64,000 nt of DNA from Epiperipatus broadwayi (taxonomy: Eukaryota > Onychophora > Udeonychophora > Euonychophora > Peripatidae). Both the position numbers and the translations under genes were made by a program. The first letter of the stretch is position 1, and each line of letters opens with the position of its first letter. The notes under the pieces were generated by a model, which made no database searches, had not been told where the DNA came from, and worked only from the letters and a program-made list of their open reading frames with translations. The stretch is taken from NCBI GenBank assembly GCA_028023455.1, contig JAQFVV010006335.1:2156412-2220411 (forward strand). Direction: 5' to 3'. Shown here one piece after another: positions 25,537 to 38,464 of the stretch.

Positions 25537-25763
25537 CTGGATTCAATTGTTGAGGGGGTCTCTCTACAATAAAACTTCTAAGTCGTTTGTGCTATTAAAA
25601 AATAGCTGAGTAAATTTATAAACGCTCTTAAAAATCAGTTGTAAAATCATAAGAGTGTTATTGTATATAATTTTATAATTTTAAATGATAAATATGCAGG
25701 AGTAACTTAATAATTCCCTATTATCTTCTCAATATCGAAACTCAATTTACGTACAAATAATCA

Positions 25764-25976
25764 ATGGAAACATCACGTATCGGAGAAATTTATCAGAAAC
25801 TTTATGCTGAAAAAGTAACAGACGCTGGATTAGTACATAAAACTACAAGATGGAGAAAAGTAGTATTTTGGACTAAAAATAGTTTTCAAAAGTTAAATTA
25901 CTATTGTCTATTACTAATAGATATTTTAAAAAAATATAAATATTTCTGTAAAAGAAAATATTTTGACAAATTATAG
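25764..25976 (+). other. Short open frame after the LTR promoter (70 codons)
   Basis: The frame starts about 228 nt after the TATA box. Its first 43 codons correspond to a 43-codon frame at 57243-57374 in copy 3, sharing the start, AGLV and TRWRKVVFW. The two diverge after that and stop at different places. Copy 1 does not have it. Amino-acid identity (a little over half) is no better than expected from the DNA similarity, so I do not call it a gene. Confidence 0.3.
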
Positions 25977-28850
25977 AAGTAAAATATATATCTTGAGGAA
26001 AGATATAAGAAGCAGTAGTAATTTTAAATAAATACTTGCCTTGTTAAGTTTTTATGCTAAAAGTCTAAATATTGACGTTTTAAAAAGGCAAATAGACTAT
26101 AAATATGATTATTTAAAAACGCAATATAATAAAATTGCTATATCGAAGTAATCTAAACGCTGGACGTTATAGATGAAGAAATTAATTCTTACCGGAATAT
26201 GGTATTTACAAATGCGCAAGTAATACAGGGATATCCAAATCAAGTTAAAATAAGCCAAGCCAAACTAAGTTAATGAAAATAATTGAAGGATAATTTTATA
26301 AATTATAACTTAGTTTTGAAATAGTAACTTTTGAATAATATTTTATGAAAACTGGATCCAGAAAGAACTTATAAACTGTTTTTTGAATTTTATTTTGTTT
26401 TCTTGGGGAACTTATTTTATTTTTTGAAAAAAGAACGTTATCATTTTTTTATTATAAACTTTCAAGAAACACGTGATACAACGGAACAGGAAATAGTGTT
26501 TTATTGACTTTATACGGAGGATGTTTGTTAGAACTTTTATGGTAGGAAAAATCAACGATGGAATATGTAATATGAATTTATTTTATTTATTTAACATAAA
26601 ATTTAAATATTATTAAACTCTTAAAAAGTAGGTTAGGTACATTTATTAAATAGTAACTTTAAAATAATATAATAATTAATTACATAAACTTATTTTTATA
26701 ATTAATATAACACGAATATTCTAATGAATGTTTATGAGTGAAAATGTGAATGATTTTTATTCTATGAAGCTGCAAATTCCGAAGAATACTGGATAGCAGA
26801 ATGGACAATATTATTATTATGGTAAAAAATATTGTATAATGATTTTTAATGAATTTAATATGTTTTTCTTTAGATCAACTGAATATTATGTTGTTGTAGA
26901 ATGAATGGATAAATATATTATGAAAACACATACATTACAAACTTTATTAAAATATGCATAAATTTTTAATTTATAATATAAACATGATACAACATTACGT
27001 AAAAGCTTAGAAAATAATTATATGATTCTTTCGTAAATAATTTTGATATTTTTATTTATGCTTAGTATTAAAATGATGTTTATTATTTATCTAAGTAATT
27101 ATTTTATTTTTGCAATTTAGAAAAGGATTTTAAAAGTCTATATTTTTGTGTATTTTGTTTATTGAATAAGTTAAGTTACGTTATGAGTAGAAGCCTATAT
27201 TTAGATTGAAAAGTTTACTAAGTATAGACAATATAGTATGAGTAATTTGGATAATGAATATTTTATTTGAAGTTGATATTTGTTTTCCGGAAAATATTTT
27301 AAATAAGTTTAGAATATGTTTTATAGCTAGAAATTTATTAGAAAGGTTAGTAAAGCACATAGGGTAAAATAATGATTTTACACAGAAAGGAATCATAGAA
27401 TTTATTTAATGTAATGTTTTATGAATTTAAAATTGATAAATGATTTAAATATTCATGTTTGAATAATACAAATATAGAATGCATATTTTATAAAATGTAT
27501 AACAGGAATTACATTAAGTAAAGTATAGGTACAGTCAATTATTTGTTTACATTACCAAGATATATTGATTTTATATAAAGCTCTTAGGCAATGCTAATAA
27601 CAAAGTGAATACATAATAATACATTATAAATGATATTTAATTAATGTAGTTATTTAATAAGTAGAACTACATTATGTACACATGCTACATAGATAATCTT
27701 GACATGTATTATTATTTGTACTAATTAAAGATTACTACTATTTATTTAAAAATCTAAGTTTAAGAAAAACACACTATAATCATATTAATATAGCATTTGA
27801 AGGAATGTGTAATTTCTTATTAAGTACATGAGTTAATAACAGTGTAAGCCTCTTATATTTGTATTTTCTTATTTTTATTTTATTTGTTGTCATAAATTTT
27901 AAACTGTAAATAGTGTAAATAAATTTTATTTGAAGTTATTGTAAATAAATTTGTTAATTTGTTTTAAAAGTGTGTCGAGTTTCATTATTTTTCACCTCAG
28001 CATTTTGACATCAGATGATTTGAAATAAACATAATATTTGCACAAAATGAATTTGTTATTATTATTTAGAATTGAATACCATATTTGCTTAACATTATTT
28101 TATAAGAATTGATTGACATGAATATAAATATTGCAATGGTCATAAGATGATTATAATACACATTATAAGAATACAATATTGTTTATTGCCACAGATTATT
28201 AAGTATAAGATTTTGATCTATTTTAAAATGAAGACACCATATGAAATAAAAGATATACATATAATTGTTTATTCATTTAATGATTGATTATATAATAGAA
28301 TTAGATGAGATTAAATTACACACTAAGATTAGTATTATTTATTATTATTATTAAAATAGGTTAGGTGTATTTAAGTTTGATATAAAATCCCACATCATAC
28401 TTATTTACATGAGTTATTATTATTTTAAAACAGCTTAGAAGAACCTGAGATTATTTAATTATATTTTAAGTTTAAGTTAGGAATTATTTTAGTATTATTA
28501 AAGATAATTTATTTCATTTAAAAGCCATAAGAATGCTATAGATGTAGTGGTAAAGTGATAGGGTAGTGATAGTATTCTTATGCCATTGAGACAGTATCTT
28601 GGGAGATATTGATTCAGTGTAAATCTGCTTATTACTTTGTAACTTTACTTCGCAGTCTCATAATTTTATAAATACTTATTTAATTAATATAATCTAGAAC
28701 TATATTGATTTTGATAATTGATAATAAATTTAATTAAGATATGATAATATAAAAGTATATTAAAGATAGATATGCAAATTTTAATTAAGCATAATAATGT
28801 AACTGAGCTAGTTGTATTTTAAACTATTTTATATATCCAGAAGTAAGGGT

Positions 28851-28853
<3 letters not shown>

Positions 28854-28888
<35 letters not shown>

Positions 28889-29564
28889 GGGGCTTTGAAC
28901 CCAGTCTTTCAAACTCCCTATGGTCATTCATTCTATCCAATATAACATATACACATGACAACGTAGGAAGTTTCAAATTTTGGGTTCAAATCCCTGTTAA
29001 TTATTTTAAGGTAAGGATATACATTATACATATATTCCATTGTTTTATATATATATATACAAATTTCATTTCAAAAGTGCTTCCAATAATAATAATTTCA
29101 TTTCTTATAATTATTAAAAATTATATTATCTTACAACTACTATAGATTATGTGACAAAAAAAAAGAAATAATTGATGAGTTTTTTTATTCGTTTATTATA
29201 TTGATCTGCATAAAGTTACAAAATTTGCTTTTGTTAATCATCTTAATTATATGAAATTTTAGTTATCATTTATTTTTTAAATAAGTATAAATAAATTATG
29301 CAACTTTCTTTTACATTCATCAATTAATTATTATGCTAAAAATATGAAAGTTTTCTGTCAAAAATTGAAATTTGAACATAAATGTAAGTTAATGAGCATA
29401 TACTTTCGCTCAACAGCCAAAACTTGATTTTAAAAAAAAAAGATATTTTTCTATCTTTCTTTCTAATATACACCAACACATATATTAACAATTTTTAAAT
29501 ATACTTAAACCTTCCATTCATTTTGCAATTTTGAAACATTTGAATAAAAGACATTAGAGAAACA
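28854..29564. other. AT-rich DNA with (TA)n and an isolated B-box-like motif
   Basis: (TA)n lies at 28854-28886. GGTTCAAATCC at about 28983 fits the polymerase III B box, but I see no convincing A box or tRNA fold upstream. No gene is supported. Confidence 0.4.
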
Positions 29565-29760
29565 ATTGACCCCTCCACCATACCTCACCCCTAACTTCAA
29601 CAACTATTTTATGCTGCACACATATTTTATAGTTGGTCCAGGTCACAAGTGAAAGTTTTTTTTAAGGGTCATAGCATCGCCGGGACGCGAACCCGCAACC
29701 CGGGCAACTGCCTGCTAGTGCAAGTAAGTCGCGCTGACCTCTCGACCACCAATGCAAGAC
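29565..29760 (-). mobile_element. tRNA-derived SINE
   Basis: On the minus strand a tRNA-like head (29755 to 29674) is followed by a body towards 29565. The A-box-like TGGTCGAGAGG and the B box GGTTCGCGTCC are spaced as in a tRNA. Acceptor GCATTGG/GCGATGC, a D stem GTCG/CGAC and a T stem mostly pair. The region between D and T arms does not form a normal anticodon arm, so it is not a functional tRNA. The locally high GC content stands out against the surroundings. No second copy was noticed here. Confidence 0.65.
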
Positions 29761-29761
29761 A

Positions 29762-29902
29762 ATTTTTTTAATAATATCTGACGCAGATATTAAACATGAT
29801 AAAAAACATGGAATTGAATTAGTTTATGTTTATTTAAATAAACCTATTACTAAACAGCATTTTACATTGTATAATCCAAATCAGGAGAATATAAATATTT
29901 AA
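29762..29902 (+). pseudogene. Unidentified coding-like remnant beside the SINE
   Basis: An open frame of about 46 codons ends at TAA 29900-29902. The residues (ISDADIKHDKKHGIELVYV, then LNKPITKQHFTLYNPNQ) have a balanced composition unlike the I/Y/K-rich chance frames nearby. It starts at the SINE border, so the SINE may have split it. I do not recognise the family. It could be a retroelement or host-exon remnant, or chance. Confidence 0.3.
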
Positions 29903-31340
29903 TCTATTATATGGTTAGGAAGAAACATTAGTGTATACTTGTAAATCAAATAGTAATAACATTTACATGTTAATATGGCAATTGATTGAATATGTTTCTT
30001 CTAGAATCCTATGAAACCGTTCTTTCCATGGTGCTAACCATAAAACTTTTTAAAATAATTTCTTTTAAATAAACAAATGTCTTTTTTTTTTGTTTCTCTT
30101 CTCTATCTTTTATTTCTTCCAAACGATTTCTCATAGTTATGTTTTTCCTTGAATTCAAAATAGGCTTAACTTATTTTTTCTTCTACATCAGTAATTTCTT
30201 CAGCAAGAAGACTATTATGATCAGCATGGTTAAATAGATTGACATTATGAAGATTGTCTTTCAAACTTATATTTTTAATTTTTTTACAAATTTATAATTG
30301 TCAGCATTTCACATATTTTCTCTAATCATTTAAATTTCTGCAACATAAAAAGTATCACTTAGATCAAAACATTAAACATTTTTTTTAAATTTCAATTTTA
30401 ACATATTATAAAAATACCCACTAGCAATTGTTTTTATATTTTAATATTTTCCTTTATAACCTTTTTCAGCATGTAATCCATCTATATTTGCAAAGGAAAG
30501 AAAAATGGTAGTTTATTCTACCTGAAGTGCAATTCGGGATATATGTCTTAATCCATATAAACTAATTATGGATGTTGAGTATTCATTCAATAATATGTTG
30601 AAATTATGTAATAATTATTTGATTGTAATATAATTTACAAGGGTTAAAATTTCTGTATTCACAACTTTGATGCCAACCACTCCATACAATTAACTATTAA
30701 CCTTTTAGAATAAAATATATAAAGTATTATCTCTATTAATTAATTCTAAAAAATAATATATATAGCTTCCACTTTATTTGTATCCTGCTTTTTTAAATGA
30801 AGATTTTTATATGACCAAAATACATAGAGGTATTCAAACACAATTATTAATAAGTTAAAGGACAATAAAATGTTTTTTTTTACTAAAATTGATGTCTATA
30901 TGGCTACTTCTTCTTTCAAATAATTAAATTTATATTTTATAAATATTTTGTTATTATATTTTGTAAATATATTAAAAAGTTACTCTGTTGCTTTTTTGTG
31001 CTATTTACTATGTATAAATATTTCTAATATAATAAGGTAATTGTTGAAAGTTAAAATTATGAGAATAATTCTAGGTCCTGCACTTTTGTTAATTCATAAA
31101 AAAATTATAATAATGCACAAAACCTTTATACTAAAGTTTTTAATTGAAGAATAAATTTTATCTAAAGTTGGAATGCTATATTGAAGCATTATGCACAATT
31201 TAAAAACTAGATGAGTTCCAATAAGGACAGATGATAATTATTTTACATGAGTAGGTGACAAATTCATACATATATTTATTAAAAGCATGCATGTAATACC
31301 TAGAATATAGTATTAATATATTTCTATAAAAATCAAAATT

Positions 31341-31371
<31 letters not shown>

Positions 31372-31384
31372 ATGTGTGTGTATT

Positions 31385-31415
<31 letters not shown>

Positions 31416-31639
31416 ATGTGTGTGTGTCTGCAGAAAGGAGTTTGCTATTAACTGAAAGGAGACCTTTTTATTTCTCATGGAGGCCTTAAAGGAACCGAGC
31501 AGGGCAAATTCCTAATGTCCACTCAATACATTCTTGTCATTGCAGATGTTATTACTATGTGATTATTCATATAGTTTATGAATATGGATGGGCTCCTCAC
31601 CAGAATGCATTAGACAGAGTGGTGAGTTTATTGGATTTT
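29903..31639. other. AT-rich DNA with possible decayed minus-strand coding
   Basis: No intact gene. On the minus strand around 30150-30260 a stretch reads DNLHNVNLFNHADHNSLLAE, ITDVEEKIS before a stop, which looks protein-like but is unidentified. At about 31334-31430 a ~50-bp unit containing TTTAAAT, (AT)n and GATGTGTGTGT is tandemly duplicated. Confidence 0.35.
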
Positions 31640-31799
31640 TACCTCTGAGTTTAAGATAAAGAATCACCATGGTCTTTTTTCTCAGTTACCTGATAAGGCA
31701 GAATGAATGTTTGAGTAAATGATGTATTTTTCCAATACATATATACAATTATGACAGACAAAAATAAATCATGGCCCTTATTTCCAGGAGGCTGGAGGA

Positions 31800-34615
31800 G
31801 GGTACTAATAATCCCCTGATTGTGGACCCAGGCTGTCATTTGATGATGATTTTTTATTTAGGTATTTAGAACTGCAGATCACTTTCAAGTGAAGGAAGAT
31901 TGCAAGAATTAGAAGAAATTTCTTATATTAAATGGGACATTATTGGACTTTGTGAAGTTAGAAGAAAAGGTGGTGAAGAAACAATTAATTTAGAAAGTGG
32001 ACATGTACTCTATTATAAAGGCACAAATATTGAAAATACGGGTGGAGTAGGATTCATTATAAATGTAAAGTGAAAGAACAACCTTGTGGAGATTGATGGT
32101 GTATTGGGAAGAGTAGCAAGATTAGTTATACAACTTAATAGCAGATACCAAATGCTGATAATTCAGGTTTATGCCCCAACAAGTTCTCATAGTGATGAAG
32201 TAGTAGAAAATTTTAATATGGATGTACAAAAGACTTCTGATCAGATTAAAAAACATTTTACAGTTGTTATGGGAGACATTAATGTGAGAATAGGTAAAGA
32301 AATGAAAGATGAAAATGCTGTAGGTAATTTTGGTTATGGTAATAGAAATGGGAGAGGACATAGATTTGTGGAATTTGCAGAATAAGAAAAACTTTACATT
32401 ATTAATTCATTTTTTGAGTAAAATATTAAAAAGAAATGGACATGGAAGCATCCAAATAAAGGTATAGCAGAATTGGATTATATTTTGACTAACAGAAAAT
32501 ACAGATTTCAGGATTGTAATGTTCTTAATTAATTTAACACAGGAAGTACCACCAATTAGTAAGAAGTAAGATATGTGTTAATGCAAAACTAGAGAGACAA
32601 AAATTATTAAAAAGAACAATATTTACAGTTGATATTTCTAATTTTCAGAAATATTGTAATGAATTTAAATTAGAACTTACAAAGTGGTTTTAAGTATTAG
32701 TAGATTTTGAACATGATTGAGATTTGAATGAAATTAATATGAAAATAACTGATACACTTTTAAAAACTGCAACAAAGGTAGCTGGTAAAAAAACACCAAT
32801 TGACCAATAAAATTTATACTGAGACTAGAGAATTTATGAAGTAAAGAAGGAATATGAAGATATATAAAAGTGATGCATTAAAAAGGATTGAATATCTCAA
32901 ATTTAATAAAATGGTGCAAAAATAGTTGAAAATGATATAAAAAATATAACTGTGAACTAGCAAGGAAAGCTGTAGAAGAAAATAAAAGTCTCAAGAATGT
33001 AAAACCACATTTTGATATTGGTAGGAAAATTATAGCTGCAGTAAGAAAAAAAGATGGAATTATTACTGAAAAAAGAGAGGACATCATGAAATGGGTAGAA
33101 GACTTTTATCAAGAATTATTTAGTAATAAAAAGCAAATGTCTCCTATATCTATTACATCTTCTGAATTGCCCAGAATTTTACATGAAGAAATGAGATATG
33201 CAATTAAATGTATGAAGAAAGGAAAGGCTCCAGGTAATGATTGAATTATAATTTATATATTAAAAGAAGCAGGTGAAGAAATAAAAAAAAATTAGCAAAG
33301 CTATACACCAAATTACTAAATGATAAAGATGTACTAGATGATTAGAAGAATGCAGCAACAATATTAATATCAGCCTTTTATCAGTTTTATACAAAATTTT
33401 TACCAAGATAATTACAACTCATGTACAGAAAACATTGGATTTCCACCAATCAAGAGAACAAACTGGATTTAAAATTGGTTTTAGTACAGTAGATCACATA
33501 CAGGTATTGAGAGAAGTTATATAAAGGACAAATGTATATGAGTTGCCATTATGTTTTGGTTTTTGTAGATTATGAAAACGCATTTGATTCTATAAACATT
33601 TCTTCAGTGATTAAAGCATTGGATCATCAAGGTATAGATCCAGGATATTGTCATATTTTAAAGAACATTTATACAATGCAATAGCAACAATAAGATTACA
33701 TAATGATACTGGGAAAGTCAACATTGAGAAGGGTGTAAGACAAGATGACTCCATATCTCCAAAACGTTTTACAGCAGTGCTGCAAGAAATATTTTGTGGA
33801 TTAAAATGGAAAACTAAAGGGGTGAAAGTAAATGGAGATTATTTAAGTCATTTTGATTTTGCAGATAATGTAGTTATTTTTGCAGATAATGCTTTAGAGC
33901 TCTAGGAACTGATGCAGAAGTTATCAGATAAAAGTAGGAACGTACAACTAAAGATAAGTGTTAAAAAGACTATAATGTTTAATTGATTTGCTCAAAATAT
34001 AAAAATAAAGATTGATTATGATGAATTAGAAGAAGTTAAGTTACAAATATGTTGGTCAGATTATTAATACAGATGGAAACATAATGTATGAAATTATTCA
34101 TAGAATTCAAATTGGTTGGAGTGCTTTAGTAGAAATAACTTGATATTAAAAGGAATTATGCTTATGTGTTTGAAAAGGAAGGTTTTTAACTAATGTGTTT
34201 TTTCAGTTCTTACTTATGGATCTGAGACCTTTACACTTAATAGAAAAGCAATACAGAGACTTCAGACCACTCAAAGAAGTATGGAGAGATGAATGCTTTG
34301 AGTAACAAGAAGAGATTGAAAATGCAATGTATGGGTAAGAGAACAAACAGGTGTTACTGATCTAATTGAAAAAAATTAAAAGATTTAAGTGGATTTGGGA
34401 TGAACATATTGCTAGAAGAGATAATAATAGATGGACTATTAAAGTCTTAAACTGAATTCCAAGAGATTGTAATAGGCCCAGAAAGAGACCACATGTGATT
34501 TGGATGGATGAGATGAGAGAGTGTGCAGGGATGATGTCGACAAAAGAAAATAAAGATCGGAGAACATGGATTGAACTTGGACAGATCTTCATCCTACAGT
34601 GAATTGATAATGGTT
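31800..34615 (+). pseudogene. RTE-type non-LTR retrotransposon, heavily decayed, copy 1
   Basis: Conceptual translation in changing frames gives an apurinic-type endonuclease: WDIIGLCEVR, GGVGFIINVK, IQVYAPTSS, MGDINVRIG and ELDYIL. A reverse transcriptase follows: FVDYENAFDSI, GVRQDDSISPKRF and FADNVVIFA. The C-terminus has DGNIMYEIIHRIQIGW, ARRDNNRWTIKVLN and RPHVIWMDEM. The order and C-terminal motifs fit the RTE clade. The catalytic FADD is FADN here, and there are many stops and shifts; the longest clean frames are 32086-32385 and 33648-33905. The 3' end is followed by TGATAATG-type short repeats and (TG)n at about 34600-34660, as usual for RTE elements. Confidence 0.88.
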
Positions 34616-34659
34616 GATAATGTTGATCATGATGTGTGTGTGCATGTGTGTATGTGTGT

Positions 34660-36834
34660 GAGGACTTATTTTTATGTCATCAGCTTTAAATTGTCAATCA
34701 GTTAATTTCTGCATAAAAATAAATTATATTAAATAATCTATGCAGTATTGTTTTTAAAAATATATATCTCATATCTGATGTTACATAGTGTGACTGATTC
34801 ACTTAACACAGGAACATACTATCAAGAAACAAATGTAAATCAATACCACTGATTGTTCAATTTTTGTCTTGTGCATTGTTAACTTGTACAGCTATGATCT
34901 AATAAAAAACTGCTATGGTGAATGAGACTGTGGACATGCTAGAGCAATTTGATCCTATGACCAAACTTTTTTAACAATACTTTTTAAAATTATTATTGAT
35001 TATTTAACAGATATTGTTATCTTGAATAAATTTATTGGGATTAAATTATAGCACATCTTTTATTGAACCATGTATTAAAAAAACTTTATCATCTTTGGAT
35101 CTCATAAATGTTGTTGGAGAAGTATTAAATTAACATAATTATATAGAATGAGAAGATCAAAGATTTTTCATTTTTTGGACTATGAGGTAACAATTTGTTA
35201 AAGTTCAATCATTTTTTGGCAAATAAGAAGAATTACTGTTAAATCTGAGTAGATACTACATTTGTCTTCAGGGTTTTGGTCTTCAGTATACACTATATAA
35301 TAACACAAATATTTTTATACTCATGCCAAATTAGTTAGATTAGCAAGTGTCACATTAGAGTATTTATGCTATCCATGTATGTTCTCTAAAAATTCCAACC
35401 ACTTTATGCTTCAAAATATAGTATGTGTTGGTAAATTCATATTAATTATAAATATTGTTATGATCAGGACTACCGTGTGTGGGTTATGTGGGACACTAAG
35501 GCATTTCATCATGGGAGAACTAAAATGCCAAAACAATAAATCTGAATGTAAAAATTTTTCAGTTAAATATAAGAAAAAAAAAACTTATTTACTTAAACGT
35601 ATTAAAACAAATCTACCAGAAACCCTTCTCTTAACTCAATTAAAAACACATAGTTTATAGTAAGTATATTCATTGACAAATGGTAAATAGTTATATTATA
35701 GTCAATATTATTTTACAATGTAAACATATATACAACTCCACTTAATTTCTTATAACAATTTTGAATATTTCTAATCATATCCAATACCAGTAATAAATTT
35801 TAATAACTATTGTTATAAAAATATATTCTGAATCTTTAACTTTTTTTTTCTTTAACTTAATTGCATTTAAAAAACAGGATCAGAACTAATTTCATATATT
35901 TGAAATATTGATATTATGTTTTAAAATTAATGACTAAATTTATTTGCAAAAGCAGGAGGTAATGAAATTTACATTATAAATGCACATTTTATGTGCGAAT
36001 GTTAAGTTAAATCTATTTTAGTAATTAAGATAAGTATTTTATCTTAACTGATGTTTAATGGACAAACGAATATGAATATTTTATTTGTAATCTAATCAAT
36101 AAGCTCATTTTTATTTAAGTCCTTATAATTTCTTCCATAGAAAAGTCATCTTTATACCTGCTAATAATATAATTTCTACTTGAAGGTTTATAAAGAAACA
36201 CATGAGATAATGCACAAAATAATGTGTTTATTTTAAAGAAATGCATTTAAAAAAGTTTATTTTATTATATGTTTTCCAATAACAAAAATTAACTTATTAA
36301 CTAATATTATTAGTGCATAATTACTTTCTGATCCCCCCCCCCACTTTAGTATTAACTTTTTAAGCTTATTAAATATATTTTGACTGAAGTATATAATCTA
36401 AAATAATATATTGTGTCAAAAAATTAAACCAAAAATTATATATATAAGAATTTTCCCTCCATTTAACTAAAAGTGATAGAAAAATAAATTACATCTGGAA
36501 CCCATTGATATATCTTTAAAGCATTGATTTTTTTTTCCATTTCTAACGTTTTTGAAAAAAAAATTTCTAGACAATCTTTGTGCAGTTACTTCAATCATCT
36601 CTGAATTTCGCAGTTTTAAAATATCATTAATAATTTTATATTTCTTGTGCAAGGAATCGTATTCAATAATTGTTCTTTTGGAAACATTTCTGGATTGACC
36701 AATTTATGTTGTTAGTTTAGGGATAATTAATATTATCACAAAAATTAATATTCAGGATATCACTTAAGATAAGTCATGCAATCTGAGAGAGATTTTATGT
36801 CTTTTAACTTATTCATTGCATATCCTTTTCCTAC
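34660..36834. other. AT-rich DNA, no supported gene
   Basis: I see no transposon hallmark. The 93-codon frame at 35379-35660 and the minus-strand 61-codon frame at 36467-36652 have no recognisable motif. Short homopolymers, including a C9 run at about 36335, are present. Confidence 0.5.
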
Positions 36835-36854
36835 TATATATATATATATATTAG

Positions 36855-36964
36855 AAAATACAGTACTTAAACGTTTATAAAAATATATCTATAACCGTCA
36901 CTTAGGAGCGCTTCTAAGTGACGGTTATAGATATATTTTTATAAACTTTTAAGTACTGTATTTT
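36855..36964. repeat. Foldback hairpin, 51-bp arms
   Basis: The arms 36855-36905 and 36914-36964 match at about 50 of 51 positions around an 8-nt centre (GAGCGCTT). It is preceded by (TA)n. About 45 bp later comes GAAATACAGACATCGATTTG and another (TA)n, resembling the PLE-A tail GGAATACAGACATTGATTAA. It may be a foldback derivative of a PLE 3' end. Confidence 0.9.
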
Positions 36965-37050
36965 TTAATATTTATTTATAAATTTACGTATAATATTTTG
37001 AAGAAATACAGACATCGATTTGTAATATATATATATATATATATATATAT

Positions 37051-37129
37051 AGTAATAAAACACACAATTATTTCTCTGTTGAAATATTAAAGCAGCTTTA
37101 TAGAGAAACAATTGTGTGTTTTTATTACT
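37051..37129. repeat. Foldback hairpin, ~27-bp arms, between (TA)n tracts
   Basis: The left arm 37051-37077 (AGTAATAAAACACACAATTA...) and right arm 37102-37129 are inverted with one indel and one mismatch. (TA)n precedes it at 37023-37050; a further (TA)n begins at about 37165. Confidence 0.85.
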
Positions 37130-37162
37130 ATTTTTATATTTTTATTTTTCTTTGAGTTAGTT

Positions 37163-37238
37163 GATAATATATATATATATATATATAAAGAAGTTGTCAT
37201 GATATATATATATATATATAAAGAAGTTGTCATGACAA
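37163..37238. repeat. Tandem duplication of a (TA)n-AAAGAAGTTGTCAT unit
   Basis: GATA(TA)nAAAGAAGTTGTCAT occurs twice in a row with a period of about 36-40 bp, suggesting a recent slippage or duplication event. Confidence 0.85.
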
Positions 37239-38464
37239 CAGTTTAAAATTGTTGATTACTAATGATATTTTGGATTCTCTAAGTGTTGATTGGCCTTTAA
37301 TGATATATATATATATATTATAGTTAGCATGGAATTTTTGCTGCTGCTTCACAATTGTAAAAAAAAAATGATGAGAAAATAAGACAGGCAGACCATACCT
37401 CTTAGAGCTAGAAGCCATTGAATGAATAACACAAGTATTTCCCACCCTTTATATAATTTCTTGATATGTATACAATATTTTCACCATGAGTGGAATTGAT
37501 TGGTATGTCGGGGTTTCCCACCTACCAATTAATAATAAATATACCTAATTATTTACATTGTTTTTCCTAGAACATTGTATCAAAATTACTTAATAATGAA
37601 CATTAATTTAAATCTTTTTTACCAAAATACAGATTTATTTATATAAAAAACTATTTTTACAATTTATTTAAAATTTATAAATAGACTTAGACTTTCAATT
37701 ATTTAAACCAATGTTAGAAATTTCACTTACACAAACATTAAATAATTTACACGTTTAACTTAATGCGTCTATATATCTAGATTTATAACATAGAATACTA
37801 ACTACACTTTGTGTTATTTTTTTAAGTTTAACTAAAACTATACTTATGAACTAAAACAATGCTATTGATATCCCTTTAACTGACTGCTTTTTTCCTTGCC
37901 TGATTTTGGCAACTCGTTATTACGTTCAATGAAATATCAACTTCAATACATAATAATCACAATTATATGTAATAATGCATGAGAATCTTAAATGTTCTAT
38001 TGCAGAAATAACTTAAAACAAATTCTATTCAATGTAAAACATTTATCTCTTATCCTACATGATTAATAATTGTCTTTTCACTATTATATATGATTATCAA
38101 GACTTGTGCAAATTTAAATATTTGCACTTTACATTAGAATAGCAATATAACTTTTTATTTAGCAAAAACATTTATGATTAACAATTATATATTTACTTTC
38201 TGAGCATACTTTTCTAAGATAGTAGTAATAATAATCTTTTATTGTTTGATTGTAATAACTTAAACTCTGCTTATCTTCAGTCAAAGTGATTCCTGTATAC
38301 AAATATAATTACTAAATTAGACACCATACAAATCTTTTCTTTTCAAATATATCTCAACATTCAATATATTTTTTTATAAATGTTCTTTTTGTTTTCAATA
38401 ACATTTTCAAAAATACTTTTTGTTTATGATTTATTTTGTCCATTCTGTAAATACTATATGTATT
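37239..38464. other. AT-rich DNA, no supported gene
   Basis: Only AT-rich sequence with a short (TA)n at about 37300-37318. The open frames 37230-37445 (minus) and 38420-38605 (plus) carry no recognised motif; the latter overlaps a dispersed repeat. Confidence 0.5.

Larger units (their letters stand above)
24627..28853 (+). mobile_element. Long LTR-like element, copy 2
   Basis: The element is 4227 bp, begins TGTGCCCTT and ends AAGGGTACA, giving 9-bp imperfect terminal inverted repeats of TG...CA type. Flanks are ATAT on both sides, compatible with a 4-bp target duplication but uninformative in (TA)n. Promoter-like signals sit about 0.9 kb in and AATAAA signals at 27918 and 27944, so the U3-R-U5 order of an LTR would hold with an R of about 2.4 kb. 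No retroviral-type coding sequence is present. It aligns along its length with 56053-60315. A solo LTR is likely; a short-TIR transposon with a 4-bp duplication cannot be excluded. Confidence 0.65.

Noticed and set aside
28000-28030. Possible primer-binding site (TTTGACATCAGATGA in copy 2, TTTGACAGCAGATAATT in copy 3) resembling the 3' end of initiator tRNA-Met
   Set aside because: It lies inside the long LTR-like elements about 850 bp before their shared ACA end, and copy-to-copy similarity continues through it, so it cannot mark an LTR boundary unless the termini are misread.
28980-28995. Isolated tRNA B-box-like motif GGTTCAAATCC
   Set aside because: No A box at the right distance and no tRNA fold; an 11-base match is weak in a window this size.
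29674-29755. Functional tRNA gene on the minus strand
   Set aside because: Acceptor, D and T arms are recognisable but there is no normal anticodon arm, and the T and acceptor stems have mismatches; a SINE head is the better explanation.
35379-35660. 93-codon frame with several cysteines and a lysine-rich tail
   Set aside because: No recognisable domain, no second copy, and AT-rich codons throughout; not distinguishable from chance.
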